From positions 30,566,001-30,630,000 of the forward strand of contig OX419757.1 in NCBI GenBank assembly GCA_948567375.1: a stretch of DNA of 64,000 nucleotides, in the 5' to 3' direction. The notes beneath the pieces are model-generated. The model was not told the DNA's origin. It made no database searches and saw nothing but the letters and a program-made list of their open reading frames with translations. Positions 22,601 to 33,000 of this stretch are shown here, piece after piece. The first letter of the stretch is position 1. Each line of letters opens with the position of its first letter. A program made the position numbers and the translations under genes. The DNA is from Lunularia cruciata. Lineage: Eukaryota; Streptophyta; Marchantiopsida; Lunulariales; Lunulariaceae.

Positions 22601-23040
22601 ATGAGCAAGAGAGAGCTTGTGTAGAGCTCAAGGAGAGGTTGACTTCTACTCCTATTTTGAGGAGACCAATCAAAGGACGACCATTTCAAGTTCATACTGA
22701 TTGGAGTATGTTGGGGCTCAGAGCGGTGCTCACTTAACATGATGATGAGGAGAAGGAGTTTGTGGTGGACTATGCTAGTTGCTTCAACAATTCAGCGGAG
22801 GTGAAGTATAGTTCATATGAGGTAGAGTGCTTGGCAATAGTGTGGGTAGTAGCACATTTTTTATGTTACCTATTTGGTAACCCTTTCACTCTCATCACTG
22901 ATCATCAGCCACTGAAGTGGTTGATGGAGTCCGAAAAGCTTTCAGGGAAGGTTGCACAATGAGCTCTGATTTTACAAGAATATGATTTCATGGTTGTTTG
23001 TAGACCTTGAGTGGTGAACTGTGATGTAGATGGGTTGAGT
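22601..23040 (+). pseudogene. Family 3 RNase H
   Basis: Homology runs through H-T-D-W-S-M-L (first catalytic Asp, near 22695), Y-S-S-Y-E-V-E-C-L-A (catalytic Glu, near 22815) and I-T-D-H-Q-P-L-K-W (Asp, near 22895), ending with D-G-L-S-R-N near 23040. In-frame stops follow V-L-T (22736) and K-V-A-Q (22963). The D-E-D set is readable, so the enzyme was functional in the ancestor. Confidence 0.85.
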
Positions 23041-23751
23041 AGAAACCCATGTCCCAGCCTGCAAGATCAAACCAGAGCATGTTGGCATGGTGAGATAGAT
23101 GAGGAGATGGTGTTAGGTTGGCATGCATTGGCCTTTTTGTGTATATTTTTAGAGGCTTTGGTAATATCTCTCTCAGCGCACACAAGAGGAGTTATTGAAT
23201 TCACAGATCCAGAGTGTGAACATATTGGTACAGTTCAGCAAGAAATTCATGATGGACTATCTTTGCACTAGTGTTGTGGGTGGCACAGTTGGAGCCAAGG
23301 AGAGAGATAGTGTCCTTCAGCAAGCCAGATGGTTCAGATTGGAGGGTAGACACCTTTTGCGTGTATGGGAGGATGGTAGAGTATGAGTAGTACCACTTCC
23401 ATCTCAAAGATCATAGTTGGGTTGTCATGCTCATGAGGAGCTAGGACATTTTGGAGTAAAGTATACATATAGCTTACTCCAAAGCCATTATTGGTGGCGC
23501 GGTATGCAGACCAAGGTACAACAATTTATTGCCAGATGTGTGGTTTGTGACCGAGTTAGAGCATCATTCAATGCTCCTATGCCACAGTTACATCCATTAC
23601 CTATCATGGGATTGGGTTATTGTTGGAGTTTGGATTTTGCTTGACCTTTGCCACTGATTGTGAGGCATCAATAGTATGTTTTGGTGATGGTGGAGCACTT
23701 CTCCAAGTGGATTGAGTTGGTGGCACTTCGTGACAAGTCTAGTGAAGGGAC
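23041..23751 (+). pseudogene. Family 3 integrase, N-terminal part
   Basis: After about 350 nt of degraded spacer comes a zinc-binding HHCC domain (H-A-H-E-E-L-G-H at about 23423, then C-V-V-C near 23535), followed by the start of the catalytic core (S-L-D-F with the first Asp near 23635, then F-S-K-W-I-E). It is cut by copy D after S-E-G-T at 23751. The GGAC target at 23748-23751 recurs at 27929-27932. Confidence 0.8.
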
Positions 23752-24430
23752 TGTGAGCCGGCCTGTCTCTCACTTAGGATGAACCTCTGATGGCTATTAT
23801 GGTAGCGCACCATGGACTAAGAAGGCAAGGAACCCCAACTCCATCATACTCCTCCAAGGCTAACACTCCAAGACTCAAGACATTGCTCACTAGAGAACTC
23901 AATGAGAGAGAGATAGTTGCAAATGAAAGGATGATGAGTACCTCCTCACCCCTTGTTTATATACTTGTGAAATAGTTACGCACCAAAATTACTAATTACT
24001 GTAGTAACTCAAGTTACTAGACTAAAAGTCAAGTAAAGTCAAAAAGTATAAAGGAATATCCATTCACATGGGCATATTCCACTTATCTTGACCCAACCAC
24101 TAAAGCAAGGATTCCTTCACATGGGCTATCCTTGGACTAAAGAAGAATGCAAAACAAAAAGGCTTGCGGGCCCAAGAGTTCTCAACTCTTTCCCCAAAGC
24201 CAAACACCTAGGAATAATACCAAGTCAACACACTAAAATCCAAAATAGTGGTGCTCATCTTTTCTACTTCCTCTAAAGTAAGGTCCCATCTATCTTAGCT
24301 ATGACTAACTTTGGCTAACCATGACTAATATAGAACCATCCTTTATCTCTATAAAAATAATATCTCTTAAGTACTTGTAATACCAAGCTAAATATCACAA
24401 TACCACACACATGCACAAATGGGTGTTACA
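23752..24430 (-). repeat. 3' LTR of copy D
   Basis: 679-bp LTR, short subtype shared with copy A. It is followed inward (24431-24450) by TTTACCCCCGGACTAAG, the complement of the G-rich tract that would serve as polypurine tract on the minus strand. Confidence 0.92.
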
Positions 24431-26612
24431 TTTACCCCCGGACTAAGTTTTCACTTTGTCCTCAAAGTGAAGGTCTCTCTACCTTCTATGGTACATCTTC
24501 AACTTATCATGGTTAATCCTATCAAAGTATCTTCCTCCCAACTCCTTGAGATCATAGGTGTAATTGCCCCACACCTTCTCCACTATGAAAGGTCCAAAGT
24601 ACTTAGGCAAAAACTTCTTTTGCACTCTCTTGAATCGAATGGAATCAAACAAAATTACCCAATCACCTTCTTCTTGTCTTGCCTCTTATCATAGCTCTCC
24701 TTTTGTTTCCTTTGGGCTTGCTCCACTCGAACCATAGCAACTGCTCTTGCCTCTTCCAACTCCATGAGTTGATCCTTCCTTGACTTCTTTGCATCACCTC
24801 CTTGTGCTTTCTTCAATCTCCTCTGAATGCTTTGGAAGGTAGGAAGATCAAAGTGAATAGGTAAGGTAGACTCAATACCATACACCAATTGAAATGGAGA
24901 ATATCCAGTGGAAGTTTTCATGGTTGTCCTATACTCCCACAAAACTGCATGAATCCTCTTGTCCCAATGATGTTTAGCCCCCTCCATTTCTGCATCTTTG
25001 GCCAACATCATGCACAAGGTCTGATTGGTTCTCTCTGCCAAGCCATTGGAATTTGGCTTATAGGATGTAGTTACTCTATGTGTGATAGAGAAATGTCATA
25101 GCATGGCTGTAGTAATGCTTCCTGTAAACTCTCCTCCTCTATCAGAAACCAACTCCAAAGGGCATCCCAAACCTAGTGATAATGCGTTCATAAAGAAATC
25201 TACCCACTTCATCTTCATTCTTGTCCCTCAATGGTCTAGCCTCAACCCACTTGGTAAGGTAATCAGTAACTACCACAATGTACCGATTGTTCCTTGGGGT
25301 TCTATTGAGAGGACCTACAAAATCAATTCCCCACTTCTCAAAAGGTCCTAGCAATGGAATTGATCTAAGTGGTGGAGTGGATGTAGACTTTCTAGCAAAA
25401 GCTTGACAAACATGACAAGTTTTGCAATAATCAAGACAATCCTTGAAAATCCCTCTCCAATGGTAACCTGCATCTAGAATCTTGAAAGCAGTCACCTTTC
25501 CTGCAAAGTGTCCTCCACATACTAAACCTTCATGAAACTCCTTTATGAGTAGGATAGACTCTTCCTTACCCACTGCTCTTCGAAGTAGACCATCTGCTCC
25601 TTGGTGAAAAAGAATATCCTCCACCATTGTGTAAGGTCTAGATCTTGCTGCAAGGGCCTTCCTCTCCCTAGCATGCATCCCTTCTGGATAGTTACCTTTT
25701 GTCATAAAATCCACAATCTCCTTGTACTCCATTGGAACCTCTTGAGTGACTGAGATTGTCATGAGCTCCTCATCCGGGAAGGAATCATCCACTGGCTCAT
25801 CTCCATCATGATCATAGGCTCTAGATAATAAATCAGCATTTGCATGTTTCTTTCCTGGCCTATCTTCAATGGTGTAGTCATACTCAGACAAGAGTATCAT
25901 CCACCTTGCTAGTCTCCCTTCAACATAAGGCTTGTTGAAGATGTACTTCAAAGCCTTGTGATCCGTGACAATGGTGGCTTTCCCTCCAATCAAGTAGTGT
26001 CTAAACTTCTTGAGACCAAAGATCACTGCCAACCCTTCTCTCTCCGTGACAGAGTAGTTCTTCTCTGCTGAAACCATCTGCCTACTAGCATAAGCTATTG
26101 GATGATCATGCCCATCTTGGTCTAATTGACTAAGAGTGCATCCTATAGCTACATTAGAAGCATCAGTGTAGAGGATGAAAGGTTTACTCCAATCAGGTTT
26201 AGCAAGAATTGGAGCTACAACAAGGGATTGCTTGAGCTCCTCAAAAGCTTTGAGAGCCTCCTTGTCTTCCAAAATCACCATGTAATCTACACCCTTCTTC
26301 ATGTAGATGATCAATGCATAAGCCTTGTTGGAAAATGAGAAGATGAACCTCCTATAGTACCCAACCATCCCCAAGAATTGGTGTTACTTTGTCAAGCTTG
26401 AAGGGAATGGAAGGTCTGAGATTTTCCTCACCTTCTCAGGATCAACTACTATTCCATCCTTGGAGACGATATGCCCCAAAAGTAGACCTTCTTCACATCC
26501 AAAAATGCACTTCTCTGGGTTGAGTGATGCATTTGCCTCATCCAAGCATTGCAAGACTTTGATTAGGTGCTCGAAGTGCTCCTCCTTGCTCCCATAGACA
26601 CAAAAGTCATCA
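24431..26612 (-). pseudogene. Copy D integrase, RNase H and RT C-terminus
   Basis: Open frames 24655-25041 (integrase core end) and 25142-26374 (410 codons: RT end, RNase H, integrase zinc domain and core start) are separated by a 1-nt insertion near 25167 and by a stop near 25096. The RT piece 26384-26612 ends at the deletion junction, exactly within the codons preceding D-D-F-C-V-Y-G. The integrase tail carries the same ~19-nt deletion as copy A (near 24663-24680), so the GPF module at 24495-24655 is out of frame. Confidence 0.88.
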
Positions 26613-27249
26613 GCCTTTCTATTCAGCACCCATATTTCAGATTTGGTCTGAAAACCACCCCTCTCACTTCAAAAACTCATAACGCCATGCTCAAAAATGA
26701 TCTCTCTCTAATTTTTGTGGCGGCAGGTAGGATACAATGCACTGAATTTTCTTGGAAATTTTCAGGACAATTCACTAAAAATTGAAGAAATGGCAGACTC
26801 TGTACAATTTTCCAGAGAGCATGTAGTTGCGGGAGCACGTTACCCTATCAACTTTCAAAAATTCTAGCCCAGTGCCCATAGAAGTTCTCTCAATAATTTC
26901 AAGTGTGCTTACTGAAAGATAACCCAAGCTATAATGTGTAGAAATCTCAAGTCCAGATCTCAAACTTGAGATTTTGCCCAAAATCACCTTAATCCCCAAA
27001 ATCTGCAATCCACCTCACGCAATCTCTCCAATTCCTCTCATGTGTACAAGATGTACAAAATCACCTCAAAGACATCATAATGAACTACAGGGCATACAAA
27101 TGGATCTTGGTTCTCTAACATAAGTTCAGCCCTCTCCTCTCCTAATGTTCTCTCCAAGTGAGCTCTCATAGCCTCCTTCTGCCTAATGTAGAGCTAGACG
27201 CGGAACATTATCTTGCCTTCTAGAGAGGTCCCGGCAACGGAACCAAAAA
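26613..27249 (-). other. Copy D 5' leader and primer-binding site
   Basis: Leader sequence matching 5698-6335 of copy A. It contains an intact primer site at 27228-27245 but no zinc-finger ORF, which was lost in the internal deletion. Confidence 0.7.
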
Positions 27250-27928
27250 TGTGAGCCGGCCTGTCTCTCACTCAAGATGAACCTCTGATGGCTATTATGG
27301 TAGCGCACCATGGACTAAGAAGGCAAGGAACCCCAACTCCATCATACTCCTCCAAGGCTAACACTCCAAGACTCAAGACATTGCTCACTAGAGAACTCAA
27401 TGAGAGAGAGATAGTTGCAAATGAAAGGATGATGAGTACCTCCTCACCCCTTGTTTATATACTTGTGAAATAGTTACGTACCAAAGTTACTAATTACTGT
27501 AGTAACTCAAGTTACTAGACTAAAAGTCAAGTAAAGTCAAAAAGTAGAAAGGAATATCCATTCACATGGGCATATTCCACTTATCTTGACCCAACCACTA
27601 AAGCAAGGATTCCTTCACATGGGCTATCCTTGGACTAAAGAAGAATGCAAAACAAAAAGGCTTGCGGGCCCAAGAGTTCTCAACTCTTTCTCCAAAGCCA
27701 AACACCTAGGAATAATACCAAGTCAACACACTAAAATCCAAAATAGTGGTGCTCATGTTTTCTACTTCCTCTAAAGTAAGGTCCCATCTATCTTAGCTAT
27801 GACTAACTTTAGCTAACCATGACTAATATAGAACCATCCTTTATCTCTATATAAATAATATCTCTTAAGTACTTGTAATACCAAGCTAAATATCACAATA
27901 CCACACACATGCACAAATGGGTGTTACA
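27250..27928 (-). repeat. 5' LTR of copy D
   Basis: 679-bp LTR ending in TGTTACA at 27928, followed by the target duplication GGAC at 27929-27932. Confidence 0.92.
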
Positions 27929-28653
27929 GGACATCTTACTCGTTCCTGGATCAAGTTCTTAGTCATTTTGGTGCACTAGCTGAGGTTTTGATTGATCACC
28001 ATACTACCTCCCGAGATCACCCTGAGGCAGATGGCTTTGCAGAGAGAGTGGTTCAGATGGTGAAGAGAGGATTGCAAAAGTATGGTTTGCAAAGAGGCCA
28101 CTTGGGAGATTGGGATCTCCAATTACCTTGGTTGGCCATGGGCTATCGGTTTAGCCGGCAAGCCTCCTTAGCATCCTTCTCTACTTACTTTCTACTCTAT
28201 GGATGAGATCCAGATCTACCTACAGCCATTTGTTGAGATGCTACTATAGTTTTGGACTTGGATGACCTAGATGTATGGATGAGCGCATGTTCTCAACGGG
28301 TAGAGATCTTTCGGAGAGTGATGCCGAAGGCCTTTGAGAACTTGGCAATTGCTCAGCATAGAGATACTTTATGCTATGCTACCATTCAAGGAGGAGGTTA
28401 TAGACCCTCAATCCATCAATTTCATCCAGGAGACTACGTATATCTACAACAGACAACACCAACAACACTTGATGTTTCTACAAGCCGCACTATCTTGAGA
28501 GTGCGTGAGGTTTTGCCATCTGGAGTCCTTGTGTTGGAAGGACGTGATGGTGTTGTTTGGAAGGATCATGTGTGCAATTGTGCGCCATGCCACCTCCCAA
28601 ACATTGATGGTACTATGGACCCAAGCTTGGCACTTGTACATGCAGGCTTGAGG
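27929..28653 (+). pseudogene. Family 3 integrase, core end and C-terminal domain
   Basis: The integrase frame resumes in register after copy D (S-E-G-T then S-Y-S-F-L-D). It carries H-P-E-A-D-G-F-A-E-R-V with the third catalytic Glu near 28045. The expected second catalytic Asp block (S-D-x-G type) is missing: the sequence passes from A-E-V-L directly to I-D-H, which suggests a small deletion near 27985. A stop at 28204 is followed by a GPY/F-like C-terminal region (G-D-Y-V-Y-L and V-L-V-L-E-G). The frame 28252-28770 is open through the integrase tail into the PHD finger, so the two belonged to one protein. Confidence 0.82.
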
Positions 28654-28980
28654 TGTGTGTTTTGTGACTCTTCTGGTGGAGTTGTTACTATGTTAGTGTG
28701 TGATAGCTGTTCGAGAGGATGGCATATGGCATGTATGACTCCTCCCCTCATGGTGGTTCCTCAAGGATAGTGGTTATGTCCTAGATGTACTTGACCTATA
28801 GCTAGTTCATTTTTTATATGGTATAGATTGCAGACAAGGGACTAACAATGGGGCTCCATAGCACCTAACTTCATGATCTTTGCCCATCATAGGGTATACC
28901 ATATACTTAGAGTAGATGGCTATCTGGAGTTAGAGGGACCTAACCGCCAACTAGGGAGGCGATTGTGGCACTTTAGAGTC
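28654..28980 (+). pseudogene. Family 3 PHD finger and C-terminal tail
   Basis: A complete Cys4-His-Cys3 PHD finger is readable at 28654-28788, with the order C-x2-C-x11-C-x2-C-x4-H-x2-C-x13-C-x2-C. Diagnostic pieces are M-L-V-C-D-S-C, G-W-H-M-A-C and W-L-C-P-R-C. One TAG (28768-28770) falls between G and W-L-C-P. The finger is fused in frame to the integrase tail. PHD fingers of known families read histone H3 tails, modified or unmodified, so a chromatin-targeting role like that of chromodomains in chromoviruses is a reasonable inference. A further ~60 codons, with stops, run to R-V-Y-V near 28989. Confidence 0.85.
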
Positions 28981-29066
28981 TATGTATGACTTATGTGTGA
29001 GTTGTGCTTCTATAGTGTATGATGTTGACAGCGATGTATGTTGTGTAGCGATGTATGTATGCACGA
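28966..29066 (+). repeat. Direct repeat unit, first copy
   Basis: About 100 bp beginning TGGCACTTTAGAGTC recurs at 29536-29636 with few differences. The offset is 570 bp. The first copy overlaps the last codons of the family 3 polyprotein. Confidence 0.85.
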
Positions 29067-29535
29067 TAGCTGTCACACCATTTGTAGTGTCGCATCGAGA
29101 TGCTCAGATAGTGGAGTTCCAGTGATAGTAGTTAGAGGCATTTTGGCTATTACTCATAGACTACTTTCCGACGGTCAGATTTCAAGTTTAGGGTACTGAC
29201 TTCATGGCGGGGCCCACTGTCACTTGCACCAACCGCACCATTGGGTGTGCCGTTAGCGGGACTGTTGGGAGGAGACCTAGGTCAAAATCAGGGGTATACC
29301 CTAGGAGTGCAGCTCCTAAGAGCTCACTTCTCTGATGTTGAGCCTTTGAGTTCTTGGCTAGAGTGGACAGAAAGCCAACGAGAGTCACCTAGAGTCTCTT
29401 AGCTAGAGTAGGTGTAACTTGACTGTAATCAGTTGGCAATTTGTTGAGGCAATTTGTTGTTGGCAATTTGTTGAGGATCAGATCAAGTATTGATCTGAGT
29501 TTGATTGATTTGAGTAGTAAACGATCTGATTATTA
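29067..29535 (+). other. Family 3 3' non-coding region
   Basis: No gene is seen. It contains a short tandem stretch of TTGGCAATTTGTTGAGG at 29429-29476. I could not identify an LTR boundary or polypurine tract with confidence; a TGTCACACC at 29071 is a candidate LTR start but has no purine tract before it. Confidence 0.4.
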
Positions 29536-29636
29536 TGGCACTTTAGAGTCTATGTATGACTTATGTGTGAGTTGTGCTTCTATAGTGTATGATGTTGACA
29601 GCGATATATGTTGTGTAGCAATGTATATAAACACGA
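29536..29636 (+). repeat. Direct repeat unit, second copy
   Basis: Second copy of the repeat at 28966-29066. It stops abruptly at the junction with copy E near 29636. Confidence 0.85.
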
Positions 29637-32275
29637 CAATACACATCTGAATCAGATTCAAATTCATCCTCTTCCATGGAAATCTCCTCTTCCATGCTTG
29701 TGTCCACTTGAAACTCCTTCTTCAAAATCTGATTCTCAATAATCAGAAGATGGTGTATCTGAATGTAAAGTGTTGGTGGTGTTAGTCACAAGAACTGTGA
29801 CTCTATGGTTTGATGGCCCAATCGTCAAGTACCCTTTGTGCCATCGGTTGGTTGTGCATGCCGCTCTCAACCATGGCCTCTTAAGAAGTGAGTCATAGCT
29901 TGAGTCCTTCAAGACTTGGAAAGTCATGAGATTTTGAACTCCCATAACTTAAACTACCACCTTATCCATCACCCCTACTGGTTGAACTTGTTGCTTGTTT
30001 ACCATGCTCATCACAAATGTTGAAGGTCTAGAGGGTATCATACCCAACTTCTTCATCAAGCTTTCAGACACAACATTCACTGCTGATCCTCCATCAACCA
30101 ATGCATCCTTGATGTTGTGACCATTCACTCTCACATCAATCTTGGAGGCATATTCACAAGCCTCCCATGGTGTTGGCTTGGCATCCACCACCCCCATTGA
30201 TATTGGAGCTTTTGCCTTCTTCTTCCTCTTGCTCCTTGTAGAACTCAAACCACCTCTGAGCTATTTTCTCAAGGTAGGATTGGAAGCAATCAATTGGCCC
30301 ATTGTATTGTTAGCCTTGTGATTACCAACATCCTCTAACACATGGTAGCTAAAAAATCAAGAAATCCTCCATCTCCAACTTCTTCCTTGGAGTCTTTGTT
30401 GTTGATGGTATTGAGATGCAAGTGCTCCTTGTAGACATAGGAGTATCCTTCCTTGGAGTAAATCCTTGAGAAGAGTGAACATCTTCTACAAAACAAGCTC
30501 TCTTCTTCCCTTGTGCCAAAAGATCCAAATTAAGACCCTTGGAGTTTGAGCACTCTCCCTTCTCATACTTGCTCTCAACCACATCTATGGATACTATCCC
30601 CTTACCCTTGTTTGGATTAGGAGCCACTTGGGTTTCCCTACCTCCCTATTTCCCTCTATTGGATCTCTCATAATCCCTTCCTCCATGGTAAGTGGATTTT
30701 GGAAATTCCTTTGGATATGGCCTCTTCCTCCACAACCAAAACAATTTCTATCATTGAAATTGTTGGCTGGTTGGCCTCCTCTATATGGATAGTTTCTATA
30801 ACTCCTAGGCGCTCTCCTTACATTCTGATCTGTAACATCCATTTGTGCATGTATGTGGTATTGTGATATTTAGCTTGGTACTACAAGTACTTGAGAGTTA
30901 TTATTTATATAGAGATAAAAGATGGTTCTAAATTAGTCATGATTAGCAAGAGTTAGTCATAACTAGGATAGAGGGGACCTTACTTTATAGAAAGTGGAAA
31001 AGATGAGGACCACTATTTTGGATTCTAGTGTGTTGACTTGGTATTATTCCTATGTGTTTGGCTTTGAGGAAAGAATTGAAAACTCTTGGGCCCGTAATCC
31101 TTTGTGTCTTGGATTCTTCTATAGTCCAAGGATAGCCCATGTGAAGGGATCCTTGACTTAGTGGTTGGGTCAAGATAAGATTACATGCTAGTGGAATATG
31201 CACATGTGAATGGATATTCCTTTCTACTTGTTGACTTTACTTGACATTTAGTCTAGTAACTTGAGTTACTATGGTTATTAGTAACTTTGGTGCATAACTA
31301 TTTCACAAGTATATAAAAAAGAGGTGAGGAGGTACTCATCATCCTTTCATTTGCAACTATCTCTCTCATTTAAGTTGTCAAGTGAATAATGTGTTAAGTC
31401 TTGGAGTGTTAGCCTTGGAAGAGTATGATGGAGTTGGGGTTCCTTGCCTTCTTAGTCCATGGTGCACTACCATAATAGCCATCAAAGGTTCATTGTGAGT
31501 GAGAGACAGGCCTGCTCACAGATCCACCTCTCTTGTCTCCCATAGTTGCACCATGTTGATCTTGAGATCTACAAGTTGTTCTATGATGGTTTGAAGTGGA
31601 TCGTTTGGTGGATGTGCAAGAATTGGAGCAGATACTACTTGTGGTGCAACCCTTGCCACCAAAATATCAAAAGTTCTCCCATACTTGTAGCCTTGAAGAG
31701 GGTGCGCAACCTCCTTTGCCATCATTCTCATCCCCTTCCAAACTCTCTTCCATACAAATTACAATCTTGATAGCTTCAACGTTGGAAGAAGGTTTCTCAT
31801 ATCTCACCTTGCTTCTTATCTGTGGTCTCCACCCCTCCACAAAATTCTTGGTGAGCATAGCTCTTATGACAATCATAGTAGTCTCTACATCATCCCCACT
31901 CTTCCTCAATATTATGCAAAATTTGGACTCTAACTTCTCCACTCTTTCCACATAGACTCACTTTCTCTCCATCTCCTTGCTTAAAAAAGGTTGATTCACT
32001 CATCAATCTCTCATAACTCTCATTTGGAAGAAAGTTTTCAATGAGTGTTGAAGTCAAACTCTCCCAGGACTCTTCTTGCCAATCTCTTCTCTCTCTCTCT
32101 TTTGGTATTTTGACTCATACCATGTAAGTGCTACATCCTCAAAGAAATCTGGTAATAATGAGGCCCACTCATTCTTCCTCATCTCATTGTTTCTTATGCA
32201 AGCTCTCTTGAAGTCTCTCACAAAGGCTTCCATATCTTCTCCATCCTTGCTTAAGAAAACCTAAAGTTTCCCTAT
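29637..32275 (-). pseudogene. Copy E protease and gag remnant
   Basis: Fragments match copy A: spacer and protease (29736-29945 and 29949-30248, with D-G-G-S), linker (30349-30627), zinc knuckle (30594-30842, whose C-terminal Cys region is altered) and gag (31521-32275). The gag start codon is lost: ATG has become ATA at 32273-32275. Frameshifts are frequent. A solo LTR interrupts it at 30831. Confidence 0.82.
30831..31520 (+). repeat. Solo LTR of family 1, plus orientation, inside copy E
   Basis: A 690-bp complete LTR (TGTAACATCC...CTGCTCACA), flanked by GATC at 30827-30830 and 31521-31524. Removing it rejoins the copy E gag sequence exactly as in copy A (ATTCTGATCCACCTC). No internal sequence is present, so it is a solo LTR, and the target duplication is again 4 bp. 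Confidence 0.93.
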
Positions 32276-32529
32276 CTTAACTCCTCACTATCTTTCTTTT
32301 CTCTCAATTTTTCTTTTTCTCTTTTCTTTGTTCTCAGTCTATAACTAATAGAGTATGAATATGACTAACACCATTTGAGAGTAATTCACCCTAGGGAACA
32401 CAAAATGTTTAGGTTACTCCAAGATTTCTCTAGCAACATCAAATCCTAGAGTGTATATTAATCAAACCCTCATGGATAATTTATCCATAAGTTGAAAGAC
32501 TATCTCCACCACTAATCTTGAGAACTAGC

Positions 32530-33000
32530 TGATGAAGGTGGTAGTTTTTTTGTAGATGTCCCAAGACTCTCTCCAAGATCCTTACAAAAGTTTCCAAAAG
32601 TTCTTTTACTCCACTACACCCATGTCCCTTGGAGATCCTTCAACTCCACAAACCTCACATAACTCCTTGGTCTTAGATCTTCTCCCTCCCAATCTTGGTG
32701 AAGAAGATCCAACATGCAAACCCAAGTCAAGAAACCCTCTCCTTTCCCTCAATCTCTTGCTCCCAAAGTCAATGGACATGAACTTGCTTTATGTCCCTTC
32801 TCTCCATACAAAAAGCATTTAGACTCACTCTTTCCTCCAAGTGGTGTAGATTTTTGGATCCTCTCAACACTCTATTCAAATTCTATTCTAAACTCTCTTT
32901 TCCTCAAATCCACCCCTACAGTCATCTCAAACCTTGGGGAACCTTGCATAGTCTCAATTTTCACTCTTGATGACCCTCCATGTTCCCAAGATGAATCTAA
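32530..33000 (-). pseudogene. Copy E leader zinc-finger ORF (broken)
   Basis: Homologous to 5007-5498 over its length, but split by small deletions (for example around 32590, 32625 and 32935). Parts of both zinc clusters are still recognisable on the minus strand. It is the only one of the four leader ORFs in the window that is not open. Confidence 0.7.

Larger units (their letters stand above)
23752..27928 (-). mobile_element. OTA-type Ty3/gypsy retrotransposon, copy D (internally deleted)
   Basis: A 4.2-kb minus-strand element with two 679-bp LTRs inserted in family 3 integrase, with target duplication GGAC (23748-23751 and 27929-27932). Internal sequence jumps at about 26612 from RT (just before the FIDD block) to the 5' leader, removing the RT N-terminus, protease, gag and the leader zinc-finger ORF (about 3.6 kb). 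The two LTRs look nearly identical by eye, and both have GAATGC where other copies have GAATCC, so the insertion is fairly recent. Confidence 0.92.
7014..29636 (+). mobile_element. Family 3: Ty3/gypsy element encoding a DNA methyltransferase and a PHD finger (interrupted)
   Basis: Three segments (7014-11154, 20850-23751, 27933-29636) form one plus-strand element once copies B and D and a solo LTR are removed. At each join the reading frame continues across the target duplication: at 11154/20850 inside the methyltransferase, at 23751/27933 inside the integrase, and at 7810/8556 inside gag. The order is gag (two zinc knuckles), protease, C5 DNA methyltransferase, RT, RNase H, integrase, PHD finger. 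No LTR of its own is visible: the left end is hidden by copy A and the right end by the junction with copy E. Many nonsense codons show the copy is dead and old. Methyltransferase-bearing retrotransposons have been reported from dinoflagellates and charophyte algae (de Mendoza et al. 2018, from memory); I cannot check relatedness here. Confidence 0.88.

Noticed and set aside
28654-28788. A host PHD-finger gene next to a retroelement
   Set aside because: The frame 28252-28770 is open from integrase tail into the finger without a break.
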